A DNA stretch of 64,000 nt from Peribacillus sp044761665 (lineage in GTDB: Bacteria; Bacillota; Bacilli; Bacillales; DSM-1321): assembly GCF_044761665.1 (NCBI RefSeq), contig NZ_JBIWCW010000003.1, positions 186,001 to 250,000 on the forward strand, written 5' to 3'. The notes below the pieces were generated by a model. That model ran no database searches. It was not told the DNA's origin and saw nothing but the letters and a program-made list of their open reading frames with translations. Both the position numbers and the translations under genes were made by a program. Shown here piece after piece: positions 31,400-39,462 of the stretch. How positions within the stretch are numbered: the first letter of the stretch is position 1; each line of letters begins with the position of its first letter.

Positions 31400-31570
31400 A
31401 AACGGGTGCAGATAGAGTCTTGTTTATCTGCTTAAAAGGGAAGACGGTTAAAATCCGGCGCTGTCCCGCAACTGTAAATGAGAGCGATTCGAGTAAGGCC
31501 ACTGTCTTTTAGTGATGAAAGATGGGAAGGTTCGAAAAGCGATGATCATGAGCCAGGAGACCTGCCTGTT
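31400..31570 (+). ncRNA. Cobalamin (B12) riboswitch
   Basis: The conserved blocks are present in order: GGGTGCAGATAGA with TATCTGCTTAAAAGGGAA, the B12-box region AAAATCCGGCGCTGTCCCGC followed by AACTGTAA, and the 3' block GAGCCAGGAGACCTGCC. These define the cobalamin riboswitch core and its kissing-loop arms. It represses downstream genes when adenosylcobalamin is present. No cobalamin transport or synthesis gene follows. The next elements are a 27-codon ORF and an intrinsic terminator. Confidence 0.93.
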
Positions 31571-31612
31571 TTTAGCACAACATCAAAAACCTACGAGGAT
31601 AGGGGGTGTTAA

Positions 31613-31696
31613 GTGCGAAAAATTAGCAAGAACATGCTTTCATTTTTTAAATGGAAAGGACATGTTCATCTTTGTTATGTTTCGTTTGCACTCTAA
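31613..31696 (+). CDS. 27-codon ORF directly under the B12 riboswitch
   Basis: GTG 31613 is preceded by AGGGGGTGTTAA, a good site. The peptide begins MRKISKNMLSFFKWKGHVHL and ends CYVSFAL. The TAA at 31694-31696 touches the left arm of a terminator hairpin. It has a hydrophobic/basic N-terminus and a HVHLC metal-ligand-like motif. It may be a short regulated peptide, or the first codons of a transporter gene whose remainder was deleted. I cannot tell which. Confidence 0.4.
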   Translation: MRKISKNMLSFFKWKGHVHLCYVSFAL

Positions 31697-31724
31697 CAAC
31701 TTCTAATGGAGAAGTTGTTTTTTA
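31695..31724 (+). terminator. Terminator after the B12-controlled ORF
   Basis: AACAACTTCT (31695-31704) and AGAAGTTGTT (31710-31719) form a ten-base stem with a five-base loop and a T run. It could belong to the riboswitch expression platform or simply end the short transcript. Confidence 0.85.
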
Positions 31725-31819
31725 TTTTGTAAAAGTCCATATGAGGACAATTTAAGGGAAATCCTGTTTAGCCAATCGGTTTTTTTCAGGACACAGCTAT
31801 CTATAGGGGGGGCATTTGA

Positions 31820-32035
31820 GTGTTTGGTACAGTTGAGCATTTTACGGACTATTTAAAAGCGCAAATCATGCGTAATCTTTCGGCAGAAAAAACGGTTTCT
31901 TTATATGATTGCCGTGCAAAGTTGATTGAAGAAATTAAGGTTCAAGCAGAGAGCATAAATAAGAAAGAATATGAAGAAAATCTTGAAAAAGCATATAACC
32001 AAGTTAATCTGGAAATGTTCGGACTTCAAGAGTAA
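31820..32035 (+). CDS. Hypothetical protein, 71 aa
   Basis: A 71-residue, mostly helical soluble protein (FTDYLKAQIMRNLSAEKTVS, CRAKLIEEIKVQAESINKKE) starting at GTG 31820 behind TAGGGGGGCATTTGA. I do not recognise it. It ends 33 bases before the convergent gene at 32068 with no clear hairpin between. It lies beyond the B12 riboswitch terminator, so it is probably not part of that regulon unless readthrough occurs. Confidence 0.5.
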   Translation: MFGTVEHFTDYLKAQIMRNLSAEKTVSLYDCRAKLIEEIKVQAESINKKEYEENLEKAYNQVNLEMFGLQE

Positions 32036-32067
32036 GAAAGAGCCACCCAAAAGGGAAGCTCCAAATT

Positions 32068-32319
32068 TTACGGTTTATTTATATTTGGTTTGGTTTCATC
32101 ATAAAAGTCATGAGCATGTTCGATGTTCAGGGTGTCCGCAGCTTCATATACATTACCGCCTGCGAGTCCTTCATTGATATAACGATCGACATCGAGGAAA
32201 ACGGAGTCCTTGCCGTCATACTCGGTATCCTTCAAAAAGGTGACCTTTTGTTTATCCAAATGAAATCCCTCCTCGGCTTTTTTTATATTGTTGCCAAAGA
32301 GGGTCTTTTTATTCTGCAT
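32068..32319 (-). CDS. Hypothetical protein, 83 aa, last gene of the yhe ATP-grasp operon
   Basis: An 83-residue hydrophilic protein beginning MQNKKTLFGNNIKKAEEGFH and ending KPNINKP. It holds LKDTEYDGKDSVFLDVDRYI, an acidic central part. ATG 32319 lies six bases after the yheE stop, without a separate ribosome site, indicating coupled translation. B. subtilis has a small gene yheF at this position, but I cannot confirm homology. A role with the spore-associated YheCDE products is inference. Confidence 0.6.
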   Translation of the reverse strand: MQNKKTLFGNNIKKAEEGFHLDKQKVTFLKDTEYDGKDSVFLDVDRYINEGLAGGNVYEAADTLNIEHAHDFYDETKPNINKP

Positions 32320-32325
32320 GGAAAG

Positions 32326-32529
32326 TCATTCGTAGACGTGGTATACCATTAAATCATGGATCATGCTCTTAAGCTTTTCTTCATCTGATTTTGCAGGCGG
32401 ATTGGAGATCCACTCGATGGATCCGTCTTTATGATAGAGGGCTTGAACCGCCAGCTTATTAAAGTAAAAGGTAAGTTTCCATCCCGGTAAATTCTTGTGA
32501 AGTGGCTTCCATTGAAAGTGTGTAATCAT
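32326..32529 (-). CDS. yheE: YheE family protein (DUF5342)
   Basis: A 67-residue protein beginning MITHFQWKPLHKNLPGWKLT, followed by FYFNKLAVQALYHKDGSIEW. This is the conserved YheE sequence of bacilli. The frame is open upstream to 32559, but ATG 32529 has ATGGAGGTTATACAT in front and matches the family start. In B. subtilis yheE follows yheC and yheD, as here it follows the four ATP-grasp genes. Function unknown, probably sporulation-linked through its operon. Confidence 0.85.
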   Translation of the reverse strand: MITHFQWKPLHKNLPGWKLTFYFNKLAVQALYHKDGSIEWISNPPAKSDEEKLKSMIHDLMVYHVYE

Positions 32530-32589
32530 ATGTATAACCTCCATATAGCTGTTTCTCATTTCATTATAATGGAAAACGGTGGATGGAGG

Positions 32590-33786
32590 TTATTTTATTA
32601 TTTGATTTGGAAAAGTTAGTTCAATGAAAAGGTTTTTTAAATGCAAAAGGCGATTCGCTTCGATTTCTTCTTCGTCAAATTGCATCGGCTTCGAATTCAC
32701 TTCATAAATGAAGAGAGTTCCGGAAGTATCTTCACCGATGTCGATGGAGAATTCCCCAAGAAATCCAAACTTCCTTGAAAGGATGATTCCGCATCTTTGA
32801 GCTATATCCGCTAACTTCCGATTCAACTTCCTCGTTTGCAGGTGCTGATAAGGAAAGAGCTTCCCGCCCCTTGGTGTATGGGTCGTGATTTCCTGGGTCT
32901 GTGACATCCTCACACCTTTGCCGGTCACTTTATAAAACCCATTTTCATAATGGACAAGGATCCGGTAATCATATCGGTGACCATTCAGTTTTTTGGGAAT
33001 AACCGCTCGTTGGGCCAGGTACCCTCTTTTCAGGAGTGACGCTTTATTTGTATCCCAAAATGCCGAGAAATCAGGATATGATTCAATATGTTTCAGGCTT
33101 GAAAATTGAAGAGTGCCATCCGGTTTCTCGAGCAGTGTGTAAATTCCCTTGCCTTGGCTACCTTTGCATGGTTTCAAGTAAATATGTTTGTGAAAATGAA
33201 AAAAGTCCGATAGTTGCGTTGGTTCTGATAGGTCAATTGTCGACGGAAGATGGCGGGCTAGAGATCCGTCCTCCGTCAATGCTTCGTACATCAAATATTT
33301 ATCCAAAAAACAGGGATTGAATAAATGAATACGATGCCCTTTGAAAAAGGAGATGAGCTGTTGAAAGCCTGGTGACGCTTCGCCCCCCCTTTTAGGAATG
33401 CGGTTATAAACGATATCGGGCAGTGGAACCGTCACTTCATTCCACGAGCTTGTTGCCGAAGAAAACAGGAAGCCTTTCATGGGGTCAGAAAGCAGGGACT
33501 CACTCGTGAATACATAGGCCAATATCCCATAATCCGACAAATAGAGAGATAAGTTTTGAAAAAGCGTCAAGTTTCCCCCAATACCCGATTCCTTTTTTGG
33601 GTCAAGGGAGGTCAATATCCCGACGACAAGCACCCGGTTTCCCGGGAACAGGGTGATGGGTACGAGTGTCTGTTGATGATGATCTTCCTTAAAAGCAATT
33701 TCCTCATTCGCCACTCCGGCATAAAGATGGATATTTTCTTGGTTATGGCTCCATTTTTCAGAAGTAACATCGTAAAAAATATTCAT
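32590..33786 (-). CDS. YheC/YheD family ATP-grasp protein, paralog 4
   Basis: A 398-residue ATP-grasp family protein. The nucleotide-binding strand is YLKPCKGSQGKGIYTLLEKP (about residues 202-221) and the metal/ATP site near the C-terminus is LGEFSIDIGEDTSGTLFIYE followed by VNSKP. An N-terminal pre-ATP-grasp domain (about 50-190) includes VVGILTSLDPKKESGIGGN and VYNRIPKRGGE. YheC/YheD proteins are endospore-coat associated in B. subtilis; the ligase reaction and substrate are unknown. The gene overlaps the next upstream one by four bases (ATGA), so it is coupled within the operon. Confidence 0.88.
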   Translation of the reverse strand: MNIFYDVTSEKWSHNQENIHLYAGVANEEIAFKEDHHQQTLVPITLFPGNRVLVVGILTSLDPKKESGIGGNLTLFQNLSLYLSDYGILAYVFTSESLLSDPMKGFLFSSATSSWNEVTVPLPDIVYNRIPKRGGEASPGFQQLISFFKGHRIHLFNPCFLDKYLMYEALTEDGSLARHLPSTIDLSEPTQLSDFFHFHKHIYLKPCKGSQGKGIYTLLEKPDGTLQFSSLKHIESYPDFSAFWDTNKASLLKRGYLAQRAVIPKKLNGHRYDYRILVHYENGFYKVTGKGVRMSQTQEITTHTPRGGKLFPYQHLQTRKLNRKLADIAQRCGIILSRKFGFLGEFSIDIGEDTSGTLFIYEVNSKPMQFDEEEIEANRLLHLKNLFIELTFPNQIIK

Positions 33787-35150
33787 TTCTGCATACCGAT
33801 TGATTGCGTAATCGTTTGTTCGGTGAGATAAATCGCATAATCGAGACTTAGCTTCCTGGTTAAAAGTTCAAATTCCTTTAGCTTCGGGTGTGAGAAGATG
33901 GAACGGCCGGGCTTCGAATTGGCTTCAAACATCCATACTTGCCCTTTTTTGTCCAAACCGAGGTCGAACCCGATTTCCCCAATGATGCCATCCAGATGTT
34001 CCTCAATGCTCTCACTTAATATCAAAGCAGCTTCTGATAACTTTTCCTCGACTTTTTTTGCTTCCTCGTCATCTCCGTAAAGTTCCGCAAGCGTTTTAAT
34101 GACTCCACCGCTTTTAATATGGGTCGTCACGCTACCGGCCCCGGAAATTTTTGCGGCGATGGCCGTTACTTGCCATACCCCGTTGCTGTCCTTGTTCGTA
34201 TGGACCCTGAAATCCACTGGACGGTTAGAAGATTTGATTAACGGGATGCCTTGCTGGACAATCAGGTTTTCAAGTGGCCGATTGTGAAAGACATGTTTAA
34301 GGATGGCTTCAAGTGTGGAGAACTTTTGTAGTTTATTTTCCTGTGCCTCGTTTTTATATCGGCAATAATAGACGTCTTCATGTTTATCGTAAAGAACTTG
34401 ATGAATGCCTAAGCCAAGGCTACCATGAATGGGTTTAATATAGACTTGACGGTAATGCGAGAGAAGCGTCTCAACGACAGATAATGATTGAAAGGGATAA
34501 GTTTCAGGTAGGAAAGGCAGGGCCCGATCATCCGCATTCAACCGTTCATATACATCCCATTTATTGAAGAAACCGGGATTGTACCAGGGGATCTTATATT
34601 CCTTTTGGAACTTTTGTTTCACTGCCTTTGGACCGTCCCGGTTTTCCGTCAACCGGTTCGGTAGCCGATCATATACGACATTGGGGAAAGGGAATTCATT
34701 GATTTGCCAATTCTCTTTTTCGTATACATATCCTTTAATCGTTTCTTGGTCCCAATTGATGACATTTTCACCGAAAATAAAGGGGATACAGCCCGTGGTC
34801 TGACTTAGAGAGAGCAATTTGGAAAAAAAGACCGAGCGTTCGCCGAGTGGCTTGTTGGAAATGCCGGTGAAGCCCGATGAAAAGATTCCGATGAGCGGTC
34901 CGATGTGAAGGCTCTTGCCGTATATAAATAGATGAAGGGGGGTATCAAGTTCATTGAACATCAATGAATCTGCAAGCTTATTTGACAGCACGATCGATTG
35001 GTTGGTCGCTGGGTTCGGCTTTACGGTGGCAGGGCATGAATGCTGACCGAAATAGATTAATTCGATATCATCCAATTTCCCAAGGTCAGAAGGATAATAA
35101 AGGACTTGACCCGGAATATTGGAAATCTCTGCAGGATAGGTCTTTCTCAC
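33783..35150 (-). CDS. yheD: YheC/YheD family ATP-grasp protein, paralog 3 (YheD-like)
   Basis: A 455-residue member, close in length to B. subtilis YheD (453 aa). An extra N-terminal region (about residues 1-100, LGKLDDIELIYFGQHSC and FIYGKSLHIGPLIGIFSSGF) precedes the YheC/D core. It contains VVYDRLPNR, the ATP-grasp strand IKPIHGSLGLGIHQV and the C-terminal site IGEIGFDLGLDKKGQVWMFE followed by ANSKPGRSIF. These motifs suggest a working ATP-dependent ligase. It begins three bases after the stop of the preceding gene. The YheD name is by length and position only. Confidence 0.86.
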   Translation of the reverse strand: MRKTYPAEISNIPGQVLYYPSDLGKLDDIELIYFGQHSCPATVKPNPATNQSIVLSNKLADSLMFNELDTPLHLFIYGKSLHIGPLIGIFSSGFTGISNKPLGERSVFFSKLLSLSQTTGCIPFIFGENVINWDQETIKGYVYEKENWQINEFPFPNVVYDRLPNRLTENRDGPKAVKQKFQKEYKIPWYNPGFFNKWDVYERLNADDRALPFLPETYPFQSLSVVETLLSHYRQVYIKPIHGSLGLGIHQVLYDKHEDVYYCRYKNEAQENKLQKFSTLEAILKHVFHNRPLENLIVQQGIPLIKSSNRPVDFRVHTNKDSNGVWQVTAIAAKISGAGSVTTHIKSGGVIKTLAELYGDDEEAKKVEEKLSEAALILSESIEEHLDGIIGEIGFDLGLDKKGQVWMFEANSKPGRSIFSHPKLKEFELLTRKLSLDYAIYLTEQTITQSIGMQK

Positions 35151-35153
35151 GAT

Positions 35154-36260
35154 TTATTCACCTGCTTTCAAAAGATGTTCAGCTAGATATTTGCTATATC
35201 TGAATGGAGCTTGATAGATCTCTTTCATGGACTCTGGTTGAAGTGTTTGCACGATTTTCCTACCGGGCTTTGAGTTGATATCCAAAATCCAAATTTGCCC
35301 TTTCTTATCGATGCCAAGGTCCACTCCAAGTTCGAATAGCCTGTGAAAAGCTGCTTCGGTTTCCGCCGGGAGAGTCCGAAGGATATGCTGAATCGTTTGT
35401 TCGACGATTATGGGAATTGCCTCGGGGCTTTTTTTGGTGAAGGCTTCAAGTGTGAGGGCCTCCCCGCCAGTGGTTAGGTTGGAGGTAATATGGTCCGGTT
35501 TCCCAAGACGGACTCCGCGTCCCCGTTCCAACCATTGGTTCTTTTCGTTTTTTTGAAGCAGGATCCGTAAATCAAAAGGTTCATTTTTCTGGGTGCTCAA
35601 TTCTAAATAAGGCTGGCACAAATAACTATAGCGGGTTAAAAGATGTTGCAACCATTTTTTCAGTTGTGATTTTGATTCGAATTGGCGGTCGTATTTCATC
35701 CCTTTTTTGGTCGTGGAAACAGTGGTGGCACCTTCCTTTGTTTTGGTAAGAAGGTAAATGCCAAGTCCGCCAGAACCAAACTCGGGCTTAATGATGATTT
35801 TTTCCAAGCGCTCCAAGTGGTCGATAATTTCGTCGGATGTCGTCACCCGCACCGTTTCCGGAAAAAAAGCCTGAAGCAGGGGATGGGTTTTCAATGTTTG
35901 ATAAACGTCCCATTTACCAGGAAGGCCCAAACCAATGAAGTTCGAGTTTTCTTTTAACCAATTTATTTTCTCGCGTATTTCATTGTTTTCACGTGATAAA
36001 CCATGGAAACAGCGGTCATATACAAAATCAGGGAGATTGAATGAAGCCGCACGCCAGATTTCTTTCTCTCCATCAAAACGCTCGCCTTTGATTTTCTTCG
36101 ACTCGATGTCAACATTCTCCGGCACGAACTTACAAACATTCATATCGAGTGATTTAGCCGTCTTGGCCAGTTCGGTAAAATATTGATGTTCTTGCGTATC
36201 TTTCGTGGACATTAGCCCTATCAGCACGTTCCAGCAACTCCTTTTATCGATGGTCTTCAC
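35154..36260 (-). CDS. yheC: YheC/YheD family ATP-grasp protein, paralog 2 (YheC-like)
   Basis: A 368-residue member, close in length to B. subtilis YheC (363 aa) and lacking the long N-terminal extension. It begins with the pre-ATP-grasp domain (WNVLIGLMSTKDTQEHQYFT, then FVYDRCFHG). The ATP-grasp strand IIKPEFGSGGLGIYLLTKTK sits about residues 154-173, and the C-terminal metal site is LGVDLGIDKKGQIWILDINS followed by KPGRKI. The start overlaps the first operon gene by four bases. YheC naming is tentative. Confidence 0.86.
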   Translation of the reverse strand: MKTIDKRSCWNVLIGLMSTKDTQEHQYFTELAKTAKSLDMNVCKFVPENVDIESKKIKGERFDGEKEIWRAASFNLPDFVYDRCFHGLSRENNEIREKINWLKENSNFIGLGLPGKWDVYQTLKTHPLLQAFFPETVRVTTSDEIIDHLERLEKIIIKPEFGSGGLGIYLLTKTKEGATTVSTTKKGMKYDRQFESKSQLKKWLQHLLTRYSYLCQPYLELSTQKNEPFDLRILLQKNEKNQWLERGRGVRLGKPDHITSNLTTGGEALTLEAFTKKSPEAIPIIVEQTIQHILRTLPAETEAAFHRLFELGVDLGIDKKGQIWILDINSKPGRKIVQTLQPESMKEIYQAPFRYSKYLAEHLLKAGE

Positions 36261-37606
36261 TCACTAAGCGCAAGCATGAATTCTATGATGGACTTTACAG
36301 ATGGACGAAAAGTTTCATAGTTGCCTTGAAATTTTTTCGAAGGCTTCGAATTCACTTCAATCACCCAAGGGTGTTTATCCATATCAAGTGCCAAGTCGAT
36401 TCCCAGTTCTCCGAATAACTCCGGATGGTTGTCATCCAGTGCAAATGCTGTCTTTTTAGCTAGTCGTATTAGGCTCTGATATAAACGACCGGCCTCTTGG
36501 TGATCGAATATTTCCTTTAAAAAGTCCGATCCGTTCTTCATGGCCCCTCCTTGAGCAAGGTTGGAAACGATATTACCGTGATCCCCAATCCGTGCAACCA
36601 TGGAGGTGACTTTCCATTGATGCTCCCTGTTTTTATGAAGCAAAATACGGAAATCCACTATTTTCTGATCGATTTCGAACAAGGATATCCCCTTTTGAAG
36701 AATGTAGGCTTGATTTCTACAAAACTTTTTCATGGCTACGAATAATTTTTCTTTTGATTCTATAGTATGGGTAGCGTGACCAATTCCGGCATGCTCGATT
36801 ATCCATCGTCCCGATGACTCGGTCAGTTTGCAGATATTCTTCCCTTGGCTGCCTGTAGAGGGCTTTAAGTAGCTTACTGGATGCTGGTCTAAAAATGTCA
36901 TGAAGGATTCCTGCTCATTAAAAAGTTCGGTAGCCGGTAAATGTGGAAGCAGGCCATATTCTGAAAGCAGGAGTTCATGTACGTCATGCTTCGAAAGGAA
37001 ACGACCGTTGAACATGGGGACGGCCAGGGACTTCAACTCTGTCAGGAAAGTTTCGAATACAGGTGTCCCTTCCAACTTTCTGGAATGGATTCGATTGTAA
37101 AATACATTGGGAATGGGAAGAGGGAGGGACTCCCAACCATTTTTCCCTGGCCAATACCCTGTAAGGGTCCCTTCTGCCAGAGGCTGTGGTTTTGCCAAAA
37201 AGAATGGGAAACCTTTTTGATGACAGTAGGTTTCCATTTCCTGATAAAACTTTTCCATTTCACCAAATGTGCCCGTCTGCTGAGGGACCTGGTTAATGAG
37301 GACAGCAAGGAAAGGCCCAAGTTGTAGTGTTCTCTCCCTCGTATCAAAGGAAATCGAAACCGGATCCGAAAAGGAAGGCAGAGATAAAAATTGATTCATA
37401 TCATGGGAGATTTTTATAGTCGGATCCGTTGAGGTGAATGGTTGGACAAGTACCGGTACAGAACGTCGTCCGGCAATAAGCGAAAGCGGTTCTCCGTAAT
37501 GAAGGCCCCATTCCTGAAATAGTTTCTCTTCGACAAACAACAGTGCTTTCTTTCTTGTAGCAGCGGAGTTTACCTTAATAAAAACTTGTTGATATTTCAA
37601 GGTCAT
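36257..37606 (-). CDS. YheC/YheD family ATP-grasp protein, paralog 1
   Basis: A 449-residue member with a long N-terminal domain (about residues 1-95, VEEKLFQEWGLHYGEPLSLI and GRRSVPVLVQPF). The core follows, with VFYNRIHSRK, the ATP-grasp strand YLKPSTGSQGKNICKLTESS and the terminal site FGELGIDLALDMDKHPWVIE followed by VNSKPSKKF. It is the first gene of the minus-strand operon and is divergent from yheB, with about 140 bases between their starts. As in its paralogs, all ATP-grasp hallmark residues seem retained. Confidence 0.88.
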   Translation of the reverse strand: MTLKYQQVFIKVNSAATRKKALLFVEEKLFQEWGLHYGEPLSLIAGRRSVPVLVQPFTSTDPTIKISHDMNQFLSLPSFSDPVSISFDTRERTLQLGPFLAVLINQVPQQTGTFGEMEKFYQEMETYCHQKGFPFFLAKPQPLAEGTLTGYWPGKNGWESLPLPIPNVFYNRIHSRKLEGTPVFETFLTELKSLAVPMFNGRFLSKHDVHELLLSEYGLLPHLPATELFNEQESFMTFLDQHPVSYLKPSTGSQGKNICKLTESSGRWIIEHAGIGHATHTIESKEKLFVAMKKFCRNQAYILQKGISLFEIDQKIVDFRILLHKNREHQWKVTSMVARIGDHGNIVSNLAQGGAMKNGSDFLKEIFDHQEAGRLYQSLIRLAKKTAFALDDNHPELFGELGIDLALDMDKHPWVIEVNSKPSKKFQGNYETFRPSVKSIIEFMLALSE

Positions 37607-37743
37607 AATAATTCCCCGTTTGCACTAAGTTTGATATCCTTTTATAATTAAATGATGGGCAAAAGTGGATATCACATTCTATGTTTTTTAAAATGGAACG
37701 TGTCATTTCGCCCCTATTTCAAGCAATAAAAGGAGAAATCATC

Positions 37744-38883
37744 ATGGATGAGTTTTGGGTAAAAATACTGTTTATGGTCGTTGTGGGTGCTGTGATTGGA
37801 GGGTTCACCAATTTATTGGCAATCCGGATGCTGTTCAGACCCTATAAGCCCATTTTTATTTTTGGAAAGCAGGTGCCGTTAACACCGGGTTTAATTCCAA
37901 AGCGGCAGGATGAGTTAGCAAAGCAATTAGGGAAATTGGTTGTCGAACATTTAATCACGCCAGAGAGCATCCAAAGTAAGGTCATCAATGATGCCTCTAT
38001 AAAGAATATGAAGATTTTCGCTCAGTCAGAAGTAAAGAAGGCATTGTCCACGGAAAAAAGTACGGCGCAACTATTGGAACAATTGGGGATGAAGAATTCG
38101 TCCTTAACGTTGGAACAGCGGTTACAGACGTTTGTCCTTGGCAAATACGAAACATGGCTGCTTGAAAATCGTAAAAAGAGTTTACAAGAGATCATCCCTT
38201 TGAACATCCAGCAAAAAGCGGTGAAATCCATACCGGATATTTCGCAATATATCGTAACAAAGGGGAAAGAGTATTTTAACAGTACAGAAGGCAAGGGACG
38301 TTTAGAAGAAATGCTTGATGATTTTTTCAAGGAACGGGGAAAAATGATCAACCTGATTCAGATGTTTATCGGAAATGAAAAGTTGATCGATAAGATTCAG
38401 CCAGAAATCATCAAGTTCTTTGACCAATCACGGACCGTCGACTTATTATCGGTCATGTTGGAGAGAGAATTGAAAAACCTGGAAAAATGGGATATTGAAA
38501 AAGTAGAAGGATTAATTGGAAAAGAAACAATCGGTACGTTGATTAAAGAAAAAACAGGCGAATGGATTCCGGTTGGTTCTATCATGGAAAAACCGGTTCG
38601 TGAATTGACGGCTAATTTTGCCGATACCATTGTAAACAAAGGCGTACCGATTTTTGTTGAAAAAGCCGCTGACTATTTAATCGTCCATTTCCAGCCCCTT
38701 TTTCAAAAACTACATTTGGATGGTATTGTGGAAGAACAGGTTTCTTCCTTTTCCGTGTCACGATTGGAGGAAATGGTGGTCTCCATCACTAAGAAGGAAT
38801 TATCGATGATCACCTATCTGGGTGCCTTGCTTGGCGGGATCATCGGTTTATTCCAAGGTTTTGTGACCGTTTTATTAGGATGA
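37744..38883 (+). CDS. yheB: DUF445 family membrane-associated protein YheB
   Basis: A 379-residue DUF445 protein (B. subtilis YheB is 377 aa). A first membrane helix with VVVGAVIGGFTNLLAIRMLF (about residues 10-30), the basic loop FGKQVPLTPGLIPKRQDELA (about 39-58), a long helical middle, and a final membrane segment (YLGALLGGIIGLFQGFVTVL). The start ATG 37744 follows AAAAGGAGAAATCATC. The frame is open back to 37681 without a good site. It probably forms a unit with yheA. Function unknown. Confidence 0.88.
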   Translation: MDEFWVKILFMVVVGAVIGGFTNLLAIRMLFRPYKPIFIFGKQVPLTPGLIPKRQDELAKQLGKLVVEHLITPESIQSKVINDASIKNMKIFAQSEVKKALSTEKSTAQLLEQLGMKNSSLTLEQRLQTFVLGKYETWLLENRKKSLQEIIPLNIQQKAVKSIPDISQYIVTKGKEYFNSTEGKGRLEEMLDDFFKERGKMINLIQMFIGNEKLIDKIQPEIIKFFDQSRTVDLLSVMLERELKNLEKWDIEKVEGLIGKETIGTLIKEKTGEWIPVGSIMEKPVRELTANFADTIVNKGVPIFVEKAADYLIVHFQPLFQKLHLDGIVEEQVSSFSVSRLEEMVVSITKKELSMITYLGALLGGIIGLFQGFVTVLLG

Positions 38884-38958
38884 CGTGTAATTAGCAAAGG
38901 GATTTGTTATAGTGGAAAAGGTGTAGGAATACAATGATTACCGGGAGGGGAAAAATTT

Positions 38959-39309
38959 ATGAGTAACGTTTATGATGCAGCATATGAAATGGAAAAGGCA
39001 ATTCGGGCTAGTAATGAATATGCGGACTTGCAACGTTTATATGATTTGGTCAATTCAGATCCAGCTACGAAAGGAATGTTCGAAAACTTTCGTAACCTGC
39101 AAATGACATTGCAACAAAAACAAATGACGGGACAGGAAATCGCTCCTGAAGAAGTGGAGCAAGCTCAAAAAACTGTGCAGCTTGTTCAACAAAACCCAAC
39201 CATTTCTCAATTGATGGAAGCCGAACAACGGATGAGCATGGTCATTGCCGACCTTAACAAAATCATCATGAAGCCGTTAGAAGATTTATACGGTCCAGCT
39301 GAACAATAA
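38959..39309 (+). CDS. yheA: YlbF/YmcA family protein YheA
   Basis: A 116-residue, all-helical protein of the YlbF/YmcA (Com_YlbF) family, matching B. subtilis YheA (117 aa). Conserved segments: YDAAYEMEKAIRASNEYADL, FRNLQMTLQQKQMTGQEI and LMEAEQRMSMVIADLNKII. Relatives YlbF, YmcA and YaaT form an RNase Y-affecting complex. YheA itself is not well understood. ATG 38959 follows GGGAGGGGAAAAATTT. Transcribed from the same strand as yheB, 75 bases downstream. Confidence 0.9.
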   Translation: MSNVYDAAYEMEKAIRASNEYADLQRLYDLVNSDPATKGMFENFRNLQMTLQQKQMTGQEIAPEEVEQAQKTVQLVQQNPTISQLMEAEQRMSMVIADLNKIIMKPLEDLYGPAEQ

Positions 39310-39320
39310 TGATAACAAGT

Positions 39321-39352
39321 AAAACTCCTTTGCCTATGGCGAGGAGTTTTTT
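39321..39352 (+). terminator. Terminator of the yheBA unit
   Basis: AAAACTCCTTTGCC (39321-39334) pairs with GGCGAGGAGTTTT (39338-39350) with G-U pairs, then a run of T. Confidence 0.9.
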
Positions 39353-39462
39353 TTGATAACAAAGATGCACTGGGTGTAAACGAAGACAAGCTGATCAAGT
39401 TCTACTCTTTAAATTAAAGTCATAAATTTAAAAAGAGGATACTACAGATGGGGGAGATCAGC

